Shown: one piece after another, positions 17,523 through 26,877 of the stretch | Position numbering within the stretch: position 1 is the first letter of the stretch | Layout: every line of letters starts with the position of its first letter | NCBI RefSeq assembly: GCF_000299935.1 | Contig: NZ_AMRL01000008.1 | Location: 78,430 to 142,429 of the forward strand | DNA length: 64,000 nt | Direction of reading: 5' to 3' | Origin: Oceanibaculum indicum P24 | Lineage (GTDB): Bacteria > Pseudomonadota > Alphaproteobacteria > Oceanibaculales > Oceanibaculaceae | Notes under the pieces: generated by a model | What the model was told of the DNA's origin: nothing | The model's database searches: none | Seen by the model: the letters and a program-made list of their open reading frames with translations, nothing else | Translations under genes and position numbers: made by a program

Positions 17523-18698
17523 ATGGGTTTCGATGTGGCGCGCGCACGGGCGGAGACACCGGGTTGCGAGACGGTCATTCATCTGGCGAATGGCGGGGCC
17601 GGGCTGATGCCGGCACCGGTGCTGAAGGCGGTGAAGGACCATCTGGATCTGGAAGCGCAGATCGGCGGCTATGAGGCGCGGCGCGCGCGGGACAAAGAGG
17701 TCGAGGGGCTGTACGAAAGCGCGGCGCGCTATTTCAACTGCTCGACCGACGAGATCGCCTCGGTGGAGAACGCGACGGTTGCCTGGGACATGGCCTTCTA
17801 TTCCATGTCCTTCAAACCGGGCGACCGCATCCTGACCGCCGCGGCCGAATATGCCAGCAATTACATCGCCTATCTGCAGGTGGCCAAGCGCACCGGCGCG
17901 GTGGTCGAGGTGGTGCCGAACGACAATAGCGGCCAGCTTGACGTCAAGGCGCTGGAGAACATGATCGACAGCCGGGTGAAGCTGATCAGCGTCACCCATG
18001 TGCCGACCAATGGCGGGCTGGTGAACCCGGCCGCCGCCATCGGCAAGGTCGCCCGCGCCGCCGGCATCCCCTACCTGCTGGATGCCTGCCAGTCCTTCGG
18101 CCAGATGAAGCTGGACATGCAGGAGATCGGCTGTGACATGGCCTCCGTCACCGGCCGCAAATACATGCGCGGCCCGCGCGGCACCGGCCTGCTCTATGTC
18201 CGCAAGTCGATGCTCGATAAGCTGGAGCCACCCTTCCTCGACCTGCATTCGGCGCTGTGGACCGGCCCTGACAGCTACAAGATGCAGCCCAACGCGAAGC
18301 GTTTCGAGAACTGGGAGAAATACGTCGCCGGCCAGATTGGCCTGAAGACCGCCATCGATTATGCGATGGGCTGGGGCATCGACGCCATCGAGGCGCGGGT
18401 GACCGAGCTGGCGGACGGCTTCCGCGACAAGCTCTCCGCCATTCCCGGCGTCACCGTGCGCGATCTTGGGGAGAAGCGCTGCGGCATCGTCACCTTCACC
18501 CGTGACGGCGTGGAGCCGGAGGCGATCATGGCGGCGATGACCGCCAACAAGATCAACTGTTCGGTCTCGCGCATCACCTCGACCCGTATCGACATGACCC
18601 AGCGCGGGCTGGAGAAGGTGCTCCGCACCGGCGTGCATTACTACAACAACGATGCCGAGCTGGACCGCTTCCTGGAGGTTCTGGAAAGCGTGAAATAA
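17523..18698 (+). CDS. Class V aminotransferase / cysteine desulfurase-like PLP enzyme
   Basis: The 391-residue protein has the fold type I PLP pattern: a Ser/Thr/Asn cofactor loop (S-V-E-N-A-T-V-A-W), D-A-C-Q-S-F-G with the PLP-nitrogen Asp, and V-T-G-R-K213-Y-M-R-G-P-R-G-T-G, where Lys213 forms the Schiff base. No conserved catalytic Cys of IscS is evident, so an aminotransferase or lyase is more likely than a desulfurase. AGGGG precedes ATG 17523; TTG 17517 is an alternative start. It lies 74 bases after the LivH-type gene. Confidence 0.85.
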   Translation: MGFDVARARAETPGCETVIHLANGGAGLMPAPVLKAVKDHLDLEAQIGGYEARRARDKEVEGLYESAARYFNCSTDEIASVENATVAWDMAFYSMSFKPGDRILTAAAEYASNYIAYLQVAKRTGAVVEVVPNDNSGQLDVKALENMIDSRVKLISVTHVPTNGGLVNPAAAIGKVARAAGIPYLLDACQSFGQMKLDMQEIGCDMASVTGRKYMRGPRGTGLLYVRKSMLDKLEPPFLDLHSALWTGPDSYKMQPNAKRFENWEKYVAGQIGLKTAIDYAMGWGIDAIEARVTELADGFRDKLSAIPGVTVRDLGEKRCGIVTFTRDGVEPEAIMAAMTANKINCSVSRITSTRIDMTQRGLEKVLRTGVHYYNNDAELDRFLEVLESVK

Positions 18699-18807
18699 CA
18701 GGGGATTAAGGCCCCCAGCCCTCCAAATGACGCTGCTGCATGGCTGCGGGCTCTCCCATGCTATCTTTGCGTTACTCCCGCGCGGCGCCCGGCGCGATGC
18801 TGCCGCT

Positions 18808-18891
18808 GGCCGTATCGTACGGCCCGTGCCGGACGGCGAAAGGCGCCCCGTTTCGGGGAGTCCGCCCTGTCGTCGATGCGAACCGTCCGGC
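18808..18891 (+). ncRNA. Candidate structured RNA or 5' leader
   Basis: Several perfect stems follow one another in a non-coding gap: GGCCGTA-TCG-TACGGCC (18808-18824), then a 9-bp closing stem, 18828-18836 with 18883-18891. Inside the latter, CCCCG-TTT-CGGGG (18846-18858) is extended by GGCG/CGCC. The plus strand is assumed because the element ends 31 bases before the small membrane protein gene. It matches no riboswitch class I recognise, and GC-rich DNA can give such stems by chance. Confidence 0.4.
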
Positions 18892-18922
18892 GGCAACTCG
18901 TGTTCCAAGGGCCACTCCGGTC

Positions 18923-19153
18923 ATGAACGCGCTTCTGATGCTCGGCCTCGCCGTGCTGCTGCTTGCGTCCTTCGTCTTCTTCTCGCGCTACCTGAAACAG
19001 CTCTCCCTCCGCCCCAACGGCAAGGTCCTCGGGACCGGCGGCCAGGGCACCGTGGGCGATGCCAGCTGGTTTGAGATGCTGGTGATCGGCGACCTGATCC
19101 TGCTGATCAGCGCGCTGATCTTCGGCATCAAGGGCACCATGGCCCTCTTTTAA
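18923..19153 (+). CDS. Small hypothetical membrane protein
   Basis: The 76-residue protein has two predicted membrane helices (about residues 3-20 and 52-72) joined by a polar, Gly-rich loop. I do not recognise a family. The frame is open further upstream to 18740, but that part is Arg/Pro-rich and overlaps the candidate structured RNA. ATG 18923, immediately before the first helix, is therefore the likely start. Its stop lies just before the convergent deacetylase stop. Confidence 0.6.
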   Translation: MNALLMLGLAVLLLASFVFFSRYLKQLSLRPNGKVLGTGGQGTVGDASWFEMLVIGDLILLISALIFGIKGTMALF

Positions 19154-19157
19154 GAGC

Positions 19158-20042
19158 CTAGGGCACCACGCCCTCAGGCTGCGCCAGGGCATGCGTGGCA
19201 ATGGCGCCGGCATGGGTGAGCCAGATATCGTCGCGCCGTGACGCGATGTGGCTGAGAGCCCGCCGCAGATGGCGCAGCCGGTGCGGCTGGCCGACGATAT
19301 AGGCATGCAAGGCGATACCGAAGACCAGTGGCTGGTTTTCGGATTGGCGGAGCATTTCCTCGAACGCATCGACGATCATATCGGCGAAGACATCACCCTC
19401 GACCTTGCGTGCGGCAATCGCCGGTATGTCATTGATTTCCTGGGGGTAGGGCATAGCCAGAATACGCCCCTGCCTTGTCTTCATCCAGATCGGCTGGTCA
19501 TCCGCGCACCAGTCCAGCACATAGCGGTAGCCGGCCTCCTGCAGCAGGTCGGGCGTCAAACGGCTCTCCGATATCCAGGGGCCGAGCCAGCCTTGCGGCC
19601 GCTTTCCCTCATGCCGTTCGATGATCGTGGTCGCCTCCGCGATCAGCGCGCGCTCCGCCGCCTCGTCCAGCACGCCCTGCCGCTCTGCATTGGTGCGGCC
19701 ATGCCCCACCACCTCGTCGCCGCGCGCCCGGAAGGCATCCATCAGCTGCGGGCAATAGCCGTAGATCTCGCTGTTCACCAGCACGCTGACCGGCAGCTTC
19801 AGCTCGTCGAACAGCTCCAGCATGCGCCAGGCGCCGACCCGGTTGCCATAGTCGCGCCAGGCATAGTTCAGCACATCGGGTTGCGGCCCGCCGGGCGCCA
19901 GCTCCGCACCCAGCCCCTCGCCAAAGGCGAAATGCTCCAGATTCAGTGCGATATAGACGGCCAGCCGCTTCTCGCCCGGCCAGCAATAGTCCGGCCGGCC
20001 AACAATGGGCACATACTCATAGCGGCCATGGGTCGGGAGCAT
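19158..20042 (-). CDS. Polysaccharide deacetylase-family hydrolase, PuuE-like
   Basis: The 294-residue protein has a NodB-type barrel with P-G-E-K-R-L-A-V-Y-I-A-L-N near the start, then N-S-E-I-Y-G, G-D-E-V-V-G-H-G-R-T-N and a late H-A-Y-I-V-G-Q-P-H-R. There is no signal peptide, so it acts in the cytoplasm like the metal-independent allantoinase PuuE rather than a cell-wall deacetylase. It is divergent, with 62 bases between, from an M20 carbamoyl/ureido hydrolase. That is consistent with two steps of cyclic ureide breakdown. The exact substrate is inferred. Confidence 0.8.
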   Translation of the reverse strand: MLPTHGRYEYVPIVGRPDYCWPGEKRLAVYIALNLEHFAFGEGLGAELAPGGPQPDVLNYAWRDYGNRVGAWRMLELFDELKLPVSVLVNSEIYGYCPQLMDAFRARGDEVVGHGRTNAERQGVLDEAAERALIAEATTIIERHEGKRPQGWLGPWISESRLTPDLLQEAGYRYVLDWCADDQPIWMKTRQGRILAMPYPQEINDIPAIAARKVEGDVFADMIVDAFEEMLRQSENQPLVFGIALHAYIVGQPHRLRHLRRALSHIASRRDDIWLTHAGAIATHALAQPEGVVP

Positions 20043-20104
20043 TCAAACCTCGCGAAGTGGATGTTAAGGTTGCGCCGAAATCCGAAGAAACAGGAGCATA
20101 GCGC

Positions 20105-21379
20105 ATGACCGATATAGCGTCCCAGTCTGCAGCACGGCCCAACCTGGTCGGCCCGCTGATCGACGAGGCGCGGCTGTGGGACCGCCACGAGACGCTGGGC
20201 GCCATCGGCGGCACGCCCAAGGGCGGCGTGAACCGGCAGGCGCTGACCGGCGAGGAGGTGGAGGCGCGCAAGCTGATCGCCGGCTGGGCGAAGGGACTAG
20301 GCTTCACCATTGCCACCGACCCGATCGGCAACATGTTCATCCGGCGCGAGGGCACTGACCCCGACGCCGCGCCCGTGGTTTCCGGCTCGCACATCGACAC
20401 CCAGCCGACCGGCGGCAAATATGACGGCGCCTATGGCGTGCTGGCCGCCTTCGAGGTGCTGGAAGCGCTGGAGCGCAATGGCGTGAAGACCCGCCGGCCG
20501 CTGGAAGTTGGTATCTGGATGAATGAGGAAGGCAGCCGCTTCCAGCCGGGCTGCGTCGGTTCCGGCGTGTTCACCGGGCGCAAGAATCTGGATGAGATTC
20601 TGGCCATGACGGACCGCGCCGGCATCAGCGTGCGCGACGCGCTGCAACCCTGCCTGGCCGCCACGCCGGACGCCACCCGACGCCCGCTGGGCACGCCGAT
20701 CCACGCCTATCTGGAGGCCCATATCGAGCAGGGGCCGCGTCTGGAGGCCGAGGGGCTGCAAATCGGCGTCGTCACCTCGATCCAGGGCATGCGCCGCTTC
20801 GAGATCGATATCGAGGGCGAAGAAGCCCATGCCGGCACCACGCCACGCGCCAACCGCAAGGATGCGCTGTCGGCCGCCGTGCGCGTGATCGCGGCGCTGG
20901 AGGAGCTGATGCACGATCCTGACGATGTGGTGCGCTTCACCGTCGGCCGCATGGAGGTCTCGCCCGGCTCCCCCAACGTCGTGCCCGGCCATGTGCATTT
21001 CACCATCGATTTCCGCCACCCGGACATGGAGGTGCTGAAGCAGCGCGGCGATGCGGTGGAGCGGATCGCCAAGGAAAAGGCCGCCCCCTGCCCGGTCACG
21101 GTGAAGGGTTTCGGCACCAACCCGCCGGTGCATTTCCCGAAGCAGGTTGTGGATACGGTGCGCCGCGCCGCCGAACGGCTGGAGCTGCCCTCGATGGACA
21201 TGCCCTCAGGTGCTGGCCACGATGCCGGCCTGATCAGCGCGGTGGCGCCGGTCGGCATGGTGTTCGTGCCGTGCGAGAAGGGCATCAGCCATAACGAGCT
21301 GGAGCGCGCCAGCGCCAGCGACCTCGCCGCCGGCGCGCGCGTACTCGCCGAGGCGATGGTCGAACTGGCGAACAGCTAG
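20105..21379 (+). CDS. M20-family Zn-dependent hydrolase (allantoate amidohydrolase / N-carbamoyl-L-amino acid hydrolase type)
   Basis: The 424-residue protein has the dinuclear metal motifs: S-G-S-H-I-D-T-Q-P-T-G-G-K-Y-D-G-A-Y-G near 95-115, N-E-E-G-S-R-F near 135, and E-A-H-I-E-Q-G-P near 205. The family hydrolyses N-carbamoyl amino acids, beta-ureidopropionate or allantoate to release ammonia and carbon dioxide. It is divergent from the PuuE-like gene, which supports a ureide or hydantoin route. The 3' neighbour on the opposite strand begins two bases after its stop. Confidence 0.9.
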   Translation: MTDIASQSAARPNLVGPLIDEARLWDRHETLGAIGGTPKGGVNRQALTGEEVEARKLIAGWAKGLGFTIATDPIGNMFIRREGTDPDAAPVVSGSHIDTQPTGGKYDGAYGVLAAFEVLEALERNGVKTRRPLEVGIWMNEEGSRFQPGCVGSGVFTGRKNLDEILAMTDRAGISVRDALQPCLAATPDATRRPLGTPIHAYLEAHIEQGPRLEAEGLQIGVVTSIQGMRRFEIDIEGEEAHAGTTPRANRKDALSAAVRVIAALEELMHDPDDVVRFTVGRMEVSPGSPNVVPGHVHFTIDFRHPDMEVLKQRGDAVERIAKEKAAPCPVTVKGFGTNPPVHFPKQVVDTVRRAAERLELPSMDMPSGAGHDAGLISAVAPVGMVFVPCEKGISHNELERASASDLAAGARVLAEAMVELANS

Positions 21380-21381
21380 CC

Positions 21382-21801
21382 CTACTGCACCGACCGGGGC
21401 CTTGTGGGGTCGTCCTCGTCTTCGTCTTCGGGCGGCTGATCGCGGGTCGGGCCGGCCTGATGGTGGACGAGGCGCCACTCGCCTTCTTCCCGGACGAACA
21501 GGTTGGTGGCAATCAGGAAGCCCTCGGGAAACGCCTCGAAGCAGGTGACATAGCCGGCCTCGCCCAGTACGAAGGCGCGGGCGTCGCGCGGGGTGACGGA
21601 CGGCGCGTTGCCGGTATTGCCCAGAATGCCGCGCCAGCTTTCCATCACCGCCTCGCGTCCTTCCAGCACGCCCCAGCCGGGATGGATGCAGGCAACCGGC
21701 GCCCGGCGTGCCCACAATGCCTCCATCGCCGGATAATCCCGCCCGGCGAAGGCCGCGTAGAACGCCTCGTTGGCGAACAGCAGCGCCATCCGTTCATGCA
21801 T
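21382..21801 (-). CDS. SnoaL-like / NTF2-fold protein
   Basis: The 139-residue protein has the cone-shaped NTF2 pattern of N-terminal helices (A-N-E-A-F-Y-A-A-F-A-G-R-D) followed by beta strands ending W-R-L-V-H-H-Q-A-G. It is related to ketosteroid isomerase and DUF4440/SnoaL_3 proteins. The C-terminal 20 residues are a highly acidic tail. Function is unknown. It is convergent with the M20 hydrolase gene, two bases away. Confidence 0.72.
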   Translation of the reverse strand: MHERMALLFANEAFYAAFAGRDYPAMEALWARRAPVACIHPGWGVLEGREAVMESWRGILGNTGNAPSVTPRDARAFVLGEAGYVTCFEAFPEGFLIATNLFVREEGEWRLVHHQAGPTRDQPPEDEDEDDPTRPRSVQ

Positions 21802-21880
21802 GATTGCCCCCTTGCCCCGACCTGCAGCCCTTATCCTTGCACCATTGCCTTATAGCCATAGATGGTGTTTGTGCAGGGCC

Positions 21881-22252
21881 ATGGAAGATGAATATCTGCA
21901 GGAACGGCTGCGCGCCGTACTGAAAGGCTGCGCCCGGAATGGCGAGACCATCGCCTATCTGGAGCTTGCCCATGCTGCCGGCATGCAGCCGCCGCATCTG
22001 GTGCACCGCGTGACCGAGGCGCTGGAGCAGATGGTCCGCGCCGACCATGCCGCCGGCCTGCCGCTGCTGGCAGCACTGGCGACGCGCAAGGACGGGCTGA
22101 TCCCCGGCCGCGGCTTCTTCTGGCTGCTGACCGAGCTTGGCCGCTATGACGGCCCGCCTGAGGGCGATGAGGCCATCGCCCATTACCGGATTCTGCTGGA
22201 ACAGGCCATCGCCTACTGGTCCGCAGATAGTGCAGGCGGCCATGCGGGTTGA
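21881..22252 (+). CDS. Conserved hypothetical protein
   Basis: The 123-residue, mainly helical protein begins M-E-D-E-Y-L-Q-E-R-L. It has a winged-helix-like segment (I-A-Y-L-E-L-A-H-A-A-G-M-Q-P-P-H) and an aromatic F-F-W-L-L-T-E-L-G-R patch. I do not recognise a named family. An upstream in-frame start at 21770 overlaps the divergent SnoaL-like gene and is less likely. It is followed 58 bases later by soxB. Confidence 0.6.
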   Translation: MEDEYLQERLRAVLKGCARNGETIAYLELAHAAGMQPPHLVHRVTEALEQMVRADHAAGLPLLAALATRKDGLIPGRGFFWLLTELGRYDGPPEGDEAIAHYRILLEQAIAYWSADSAGGHAG

Positions 22253-22310
22253 GCCGTTTCCGCGATGCGAGCAACCCGTTATGCTGCCCGCGAGCTTTTA
22301 GGAGAACATC

Positions 22311-23561
22311 GTGCGCCGCTATTCGATCTGGGCCCTGGCCCGCAACGCGCTTGGTTATCATGAGGGGTGGGAGCGCGCCTGGCGCAGTCCCGACCCGAAG
22401 CCGGAATACGACGTCCTCATCATCGGCGGCGGCGGGCATGGGCTGGCGACCGCCTATTATCTGGCCAAGGAACACGGCATCACCAATGTCGCCGTGCTGG
22501 AAAAGGGCTGGATCGGCGGCGGCAATACCGGACGCAACACCACCATCGTGCGTTCCAACTATCTGTGGGACGAGAGTGCCGCCCTCTACGAGCATTCGCT
22601 GAAGCTGTGGGAAGGGCTGAGCCAGGACATCAATTACAACGTCATGTTCAGCCAGCGCGGCGTCATGAACCTGGCGCACAACCTGCACGATCTGCGCGAG
22701 CTGAAGCGCCGGGCGCATGCCAACCGGCTGAATGGTATCGACTGCGACTTCCTGAGCCGCGAGCAGGTCGGCGAATTCTGCCCGCTCATCAATCTATCGC
22801 CCGATATCCGCCATCCGGTGCTGGGTGCCACCGTGCAGCGGCGCGGCGGCGTCGCCCGTCACGATGCGGTGGCCTGGGGCTATGCCCGCGCCGCCGATGC
22901 GCGCGGCGTCGATATCCTGCAGAATTGCGAAGTCACCGCCATCCTGCGCGAGGGCGGCAAGGTCACCGGTGTGGAGACCAGCCGGGGCACCATCCGCGCG
23001 AAGAAGGTGGGCATCGTCACCGCCGGCCATTCCGGCGTGCTGGCCGGCATGGCGGGCTTCCGCCTGCCGGTGGAGAGCCACCCGCTGCAGGCGCTGGTGT
23101 CGGAGCCGGTGAAGCCGATCCTGGACACGGTGGTCATGTCGAACACGGTGCATGCCTATGTCAGCCAGTCGGACAAGGGCGAGCTGGTGATCGGCGCCGG
23201 CATCGACACCTACACCTCCTATTCGCAGCGCGGCGGCTTCAACGTGGTCGAGGACACGCTGCACGCCATCGTCGAGATGTTCCCGATGTTCAGCCGGATG
23301 CGGATGCTGCGGCAATGGGGCGGCATCGTCGATACCTGCCCGGATGCCAGCCCGATCCTGTCGAAGACTCCGGTCGAGGGGCTGTTCATCAATTGCGGCT
23401 GGGGCACCGGCGGCTTCAAGGCCACGCCCGGCTCCGGCCATGTCTTCGCCCACACCATCGCGCGCGGCGAGCCGCATCCGCTGGCCGCTCCCTTCAGCCT
23501 AGAGCGCTTCACCACTGGCAAGCTGGTGGACGAGCATGGCGCCGCCGCTGTTGCGCACTGA
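22311..23561 (+). CDS. soxB: Sarcosine oxidase subunit beta
   Basis: The 416-residue flavoprotein has an FAD-binding [11 protein letters not shown] near residue 40. H184 in [10 protein letters not shown] matches the His that holds FMN covalently in heterotetrameric sarcosine oxidase. The C-terminal [10 protein letters not shown] closes the flavin site. The enzyme demethylates sarcosine to glycine with 5,10-methylene-THF and hydrogen peroxide. It starts with GTG after AGGAGAA and heads soxBDAG; glyA and purU, often present, are absent. Confidence 0.95.
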   Translation: MRRYSIWALARNALGYHEGWERAWRSPDPKPEYDVLIIGGGGHGLATAYYLAKEHGITNVAVLEKGWIGGGNTGRNTTIVRSNYLWDESAALYEHSLKLWEGLSQDINYNVMFSQRGVMNLAHNLHDLRELKRRAHANRLNGIDCDFLSREQVGEFCPLINLSPDIRHPVLGATVQRRGGVARHDAVAWGYARAADARGVDILQNCEVTAILREGGKVTGVETSRGTIRAKKVGIVTAGHSGVLAGMAGFRLPVESHPLQALVSEPVKPILDTVVMSNTVHAYVSQSDKGELVIGAGIDTYTSYSQRGGFNVVEDTLHAIVEMFPMFSRMRMLRQWGGIVDTCPDASPILSKTPVEGLFINCGWGTGGFKATPGSGHVFAHTIARGEPHPLAAPFSLERFTTGKLVDEHGAAAVAH

Positions 23562-23572
23562 GGAATAGAAAT

Positions 23573-23854
23573 ATGCTGACCATCCCCTGCCCCTGGTGCG
23601 GCGACCGCGACGTCCATGAATTCCGCTATGGCGGCGAAGCGCACCTGAAGCGCGAAAGCCGGGCGGATACTCTTTCCGACGCCGAATGGGCCGACTTCCT
23701 GTTCCTGCGCACGAACCCGAAGGGCGACCATGCCGAACGCTGGTATCACGCGCATGGCTGCCGACGCTGGTTCAACGCCATCCGCAACACCCATACGGAT
23801 ACGGTGCTGGCGGTCTATAAGCCGGGCGAGAAAAAGCCGGAGGTGCGCAAGTGA
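23573..23854 (+). CDS. soxD: Sarcosine oxidase subunit delta
   Basis: The 93-residue protein has zinc ligands C6, C9, H59 and C63, in the positions described for the small zinc subunit of heterotetrameric sarcosine oxidase. It follows soxB by 11 bases and overlaps the soxA GTG start by four bases. Confidence 0.95.
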   Translation: MLTIPCPWCGDRDVHEFRYGGEAHLKRESRADTLSDAEWADFLFLRTNPKGDHAERWYHAHGCRRWFNAIRNTHTDTVLAVYKPGEKKPEVRK

Positions 23855-26800
23855 GCCAGTCGCACCGCCTTCCCGATGGCGGCCGGATCGACCGGTCGCG
23901 CACGCTTTCCTTCCTGTTCGACGGCAACCGCTATGAGGGCCATCCCGGCGATACGCTGGCCTCGGCACTGATCGCCAATGGCGTGCATCTGGTCGGGCGC
24001 AGCTTCAAGTACCACCGGCCGCGCGGAATCTTCTCCGCCGGGTCGGAGGAGCCGAACGCGCTGATCCAGCTTGGCCTCGGCAACCATACCGAGCCGAACC
24101 TGCGCGCGCCGCAGATCGAGCTGTATGACGGGCTGGTGGCAGCCAGTCAGAACCGCTTCCCCTCGCTCACCTTCGATCTGGGGGAGGTCAACGATATCGC
24201 TTCGCCGCTGATCCCGTCGGGCTTCTACTACAAGACCTTCATGTGGCCGAAGCGCGGCTGGATGACCTATGAACGCGCGATCCGCCGCATGGCCGGGCTT
24301 GGCCGCGCGCCGGACGGGCCGGACCCGGATACCTATGAGCACCGCCACGCCCATTGCGACGTGCTGGTCGCCGGCGGCGGCGTTGCAGGCCTTGCGGCGG
24401 CGCTGGCGGCGGGCCGCGCCGGAGCGCGGGTCATCCTGGCCGACGAACAGGCGGAGATGGGCGGCTGGCTGCTCACCGAAGGCAGGGACGGCATCCGCAT
24501 CAGTGGCCGCCCGGCCACCGACTGGGTGGAAAAGACCGTGGCCGAGCTGGCCGCTATGGAGAATGTCACCCTGCTGCGCCGGACCACAGCCTTCGGCTAT
24601 TACGACCATAACTGGCTGGGGCTGGCGGAGCGCGTGACCGACCATCTGGGTCCGTTTTCGCCCGCGCATCTGCCGCGCCAGCGGCTGTGGAAGGTCCGCG
24701 CGAAGCAGGTGGTGCTGGCGGCCGGCGCCATCGAGCGGCCGCTGGTGTTCGCCGGCAATGACCGGCCCGGCATCCTGCTGGCCGGTGCGGTCCGCAGCTA
24801 TATTGCGCGCTATGGTACGCGGCCCGGCAATGCGCTGGTCGTCGTCACCAGCAACGACAGCGGCTACCTGACCGCGCTGGAAGCGCACAGGGCCGGCATT
24901 GGTGTCGCCGCCATCGTCGATACACGGGCAGAGGCCACCGGTCCCCTGCCCGCCCCCTTGGCCCAGGCGGCGCGCACGGCGGGCCTGCGGCTCTATCAGG
25001 GCCATGGCGTGATCGGCACCACCGGCCGGCTGCGCGTCGATGGCGTCAGGCTGGCGAAGCTGTCCCCGGACGGCAGCCGCATTGAGGGCAAGGGCTTCGG
25101 CATTCCCTGCGACCTCGTCGCCATGTCGGGCGGCTGGAACCCCAATGTCAGCCTGTTCTCGCAGTCGCGCGGCAAGCTCTCCTTCCGCGAGGCGGACGGC
25201 GTGTTCATCCCTGGCGAGGCGACCCAGCCCCTGCGCAGCGCCGGCATGGGCAATGGTGCGCTGACGACGGCTGAGTGCCTGGCGGAAGGCTTCGCCGCCG
25301 GGGCGGCAGCGGCAAGCGATGCCGGCTTCACCGCCGGCAAGACGCCCAGCCTGAAGATCGAGGAGCCGGAAGTCCCGGCAGCCGCCCCGGTCTGGCTGCT
25401 GCCACCGGAGAAGCCGCTGGCGCGGGCCAAATGCTTTGTCGATTTCCAGAATGACGTCACCGCCGCCGACCTGAAGCTGGCGGCGCGCGAGGGTTTCCGG
25501 TCGGTCGAACATGTGAAGCGCTACACCACCACCGGCATGGGTACCGATCAGGGCCGCACCAGCAATGTGAATGCGCTGGCGATCCTGTCGGCAACGCTGG
25601 GGCAGGATATCCCGGCGGTCGGCACCACCACCTTCCGCCCGCCCTATACGCCGGTCGCCTTCGGCGCCATCGCCGGGCGCAATATCGGCAAGCTGTTCGA
25701 CCCGGTGCGGCGCACGCCGATCCATGGCTGGCACGAAGCGCAGGGTGCGAAGTTCGAGAATGTCGGCCAGTGGGTGCGCGCCTGGTATTACCCGAAGGTG
25801 GGTGAGGACATGCACGCCGCCGTGAACCGCGAGGTGAAGGCGGCGCGTACCGGCGTGGGCATCCTGGATGCCTCCACCCTCGGCAAGATCGAGGTGAAGG
25901 GGCCGGATGCGGCGGAGTTCCTGAACCGCATCTACACCAATGCCTGGCTGAAGCTGGGCATCGGCAAGGCGCGATACGGCCTGATGCTGCGCGAGGACGG
26001 CATGGTGTTCGACGACGGCGTGACCGTGCGGCTGGCGGAGGACCGGTTCCTGATGTCCACCACCACCGGCAACGCCGCACAGGTGCTGGTGCATCTGGAG
26101 GATTACCTGCAGACCGAATGGCCCGATCTGAAGGTCTATCTCACCTCGGTCACGGAGCAGTACGCCACCATCACCATCAACGGGCCGAAGAGCCGCGAGC
26201 TGCTGGCGGGTCTGACCGGCGACATCGACACCGGCAACGAGACCTTTCCGCATATGAGCCTGCGTGAGGGCACTGTCGCCGGCATTCCGGCGCGGGTCAT
26301 CCGCATCAGCTTCACCGGCGAGCTGTCCTACGAGATCAATGTCCGCGCCAGCCGGGGCCGGGAGCTGTGGGAAGCGCTGATTCAGGCCGGCGAGCCCTTC
26401 GGCATCACCCCCTACGGTACCGAGGCGATGCATGTGCTGCGCGCCGAAAAGGGCTTCATCATCGTCGGCCAGGAAACCGATGGCTCGATGACGCCGGATG
26501 ATCTCGGCATGGGCTGGATCGTCTCGGCGAAGAAGCCGGACTTCGTCGGCAAGCGCTCGCTCGCCCGCTCCGACACGGTGCGCGAGGGCCGCAAGCAGCT
26601 GGTCGGGCTGCTGACCGAGGACCCGAAAGAGGTACTGGAGGAAGGCGCGCATGTCGTGGAGACGGTGCTGGACAAGCCGCCCATGCCGATGCTGGGGCAT
26701 GTGACCTCCAGCTATTACAGCCCGAATGTCGGGCGCTCCATCGCGCTGGCGGTGCTGAAGGGCGGCCGCTCGCTGGCCGGCAAGACCCTGTCCGTGCCGA

Positions 26801-26877
26801 TGCCGGACCGGGTCATCAAGGTGACGGTGACCGAGCCGGTCTTCTTCGATCCCAAGGGGGAACGCGCCAATGGCTGA
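23851..26877 (+). CDS. soxA: Sarcosine oxidase subunit alpha
   Basis: The 1008-residue protein begins with a 2Fe-2S-like ubiquitin-fold domain (G-H-P-G-D-T-L-A-S-A-L-I-A-N-G-V). An NAD/FAD domain with V-L-V-A-G-G-G-V-A-G-L-A starts near residue 170, and a C-terminal aminomethyltransferase (T-protein-like) domain of about 380 residues binds tetrahydrofolate. The latter traps the methyl group as methylene-THF. The GTG start overlaps soxD, and the stop is overlapped eight bases by soxG. Confidence 0.95.
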   Translation: MSQSHRLPDGGRIDRSRTLSFLFDGNRYEGHPGDTLASALIANGVHLVGRSFKYHRPRGIFSAGSEEPNALIQLGLGNHTEPNLRAPQIELYDGLVAASQNRFPSLTFDLGEVNDIASPLIPSGFYYKTFMWPKRGWMTYERAIRRMAGLGRAPDGPDPDTYEHRHAHCDVLVAGGGVAGLAAALAAGRAGARVILADEQAEMGGWLLTEGRDGIRISGRPATDWVEKTVAELAAMENVTLLRRTTAFGYYDHNWLGLAERVTDHLGPFSPAHLPRQRLWKVRAKQVVLAAGAIERPLVFAGNDRPGILLAGAVRSYIARYGTRPGNALVVVTSNDSGYLTALEAHRAGIGVAAIVDTRAEATGPLPAPLAQAARTAGLRLYQGHGVIGTTGRLRVDGVRLAKLSPDGSRIEGKGFGIPCDLVAMSGGWNPNVSLFSQSRGKLSFREADGVFIPGEATQPLRSAGMGNGALTTAECLAEGFAAGAAAASDAGFTAGKTPSLKIEEPEVPAAAPVWLLPPEKPLARAKCFVDFQNDVTAADLKLAAREGFRSVEHVKRYTTTGMGTDQGRTSNVNALAILSATLGQDIPAVGTTTFRPPYTPVAFGAIAGRNIGKLFDPVRRTPIHGWHEAQGAKFENVGQWVRAWYYPKVGEDMHAAVNREVKAARTGVGILDASTLGKIEVKGPDAAEFLNRIYTNAWLKLGIGKARYGLMLREDGMVFDDGVTVRLAEDRFLMSTTTGNAAQVLVHLEDYLQTEWPDLKVYLTSVTEQYATITINGPKSRELLAGLTGDIDTGNETFPHMSLREGTVAGIPARVIRISFTGELSYEINVRASRGRELWEALIQAGEPFGITPYGTEAMHVLRAEKGFIIVGQETDGSMTPDDLGMGWIVSAKKPDFVGKRSLARSDTVREGRKQLVGLLTEDPKEVLEEGAHVVETVLDKPPMPMLGHVTSSYYSPNVGRSIALAVLKGGRSLAGKTLSVPMPDRVIKVTVTEPVFFDPKGERANG

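Noticed and set aside
18740..18922. N-terminal extension of the small membrane protein
   Set aside because: The frame is open, but the residues are Arg/Pro-rich, no ribosome site precedes the upstream starts, and the stretch contains the perfect RNA stems.
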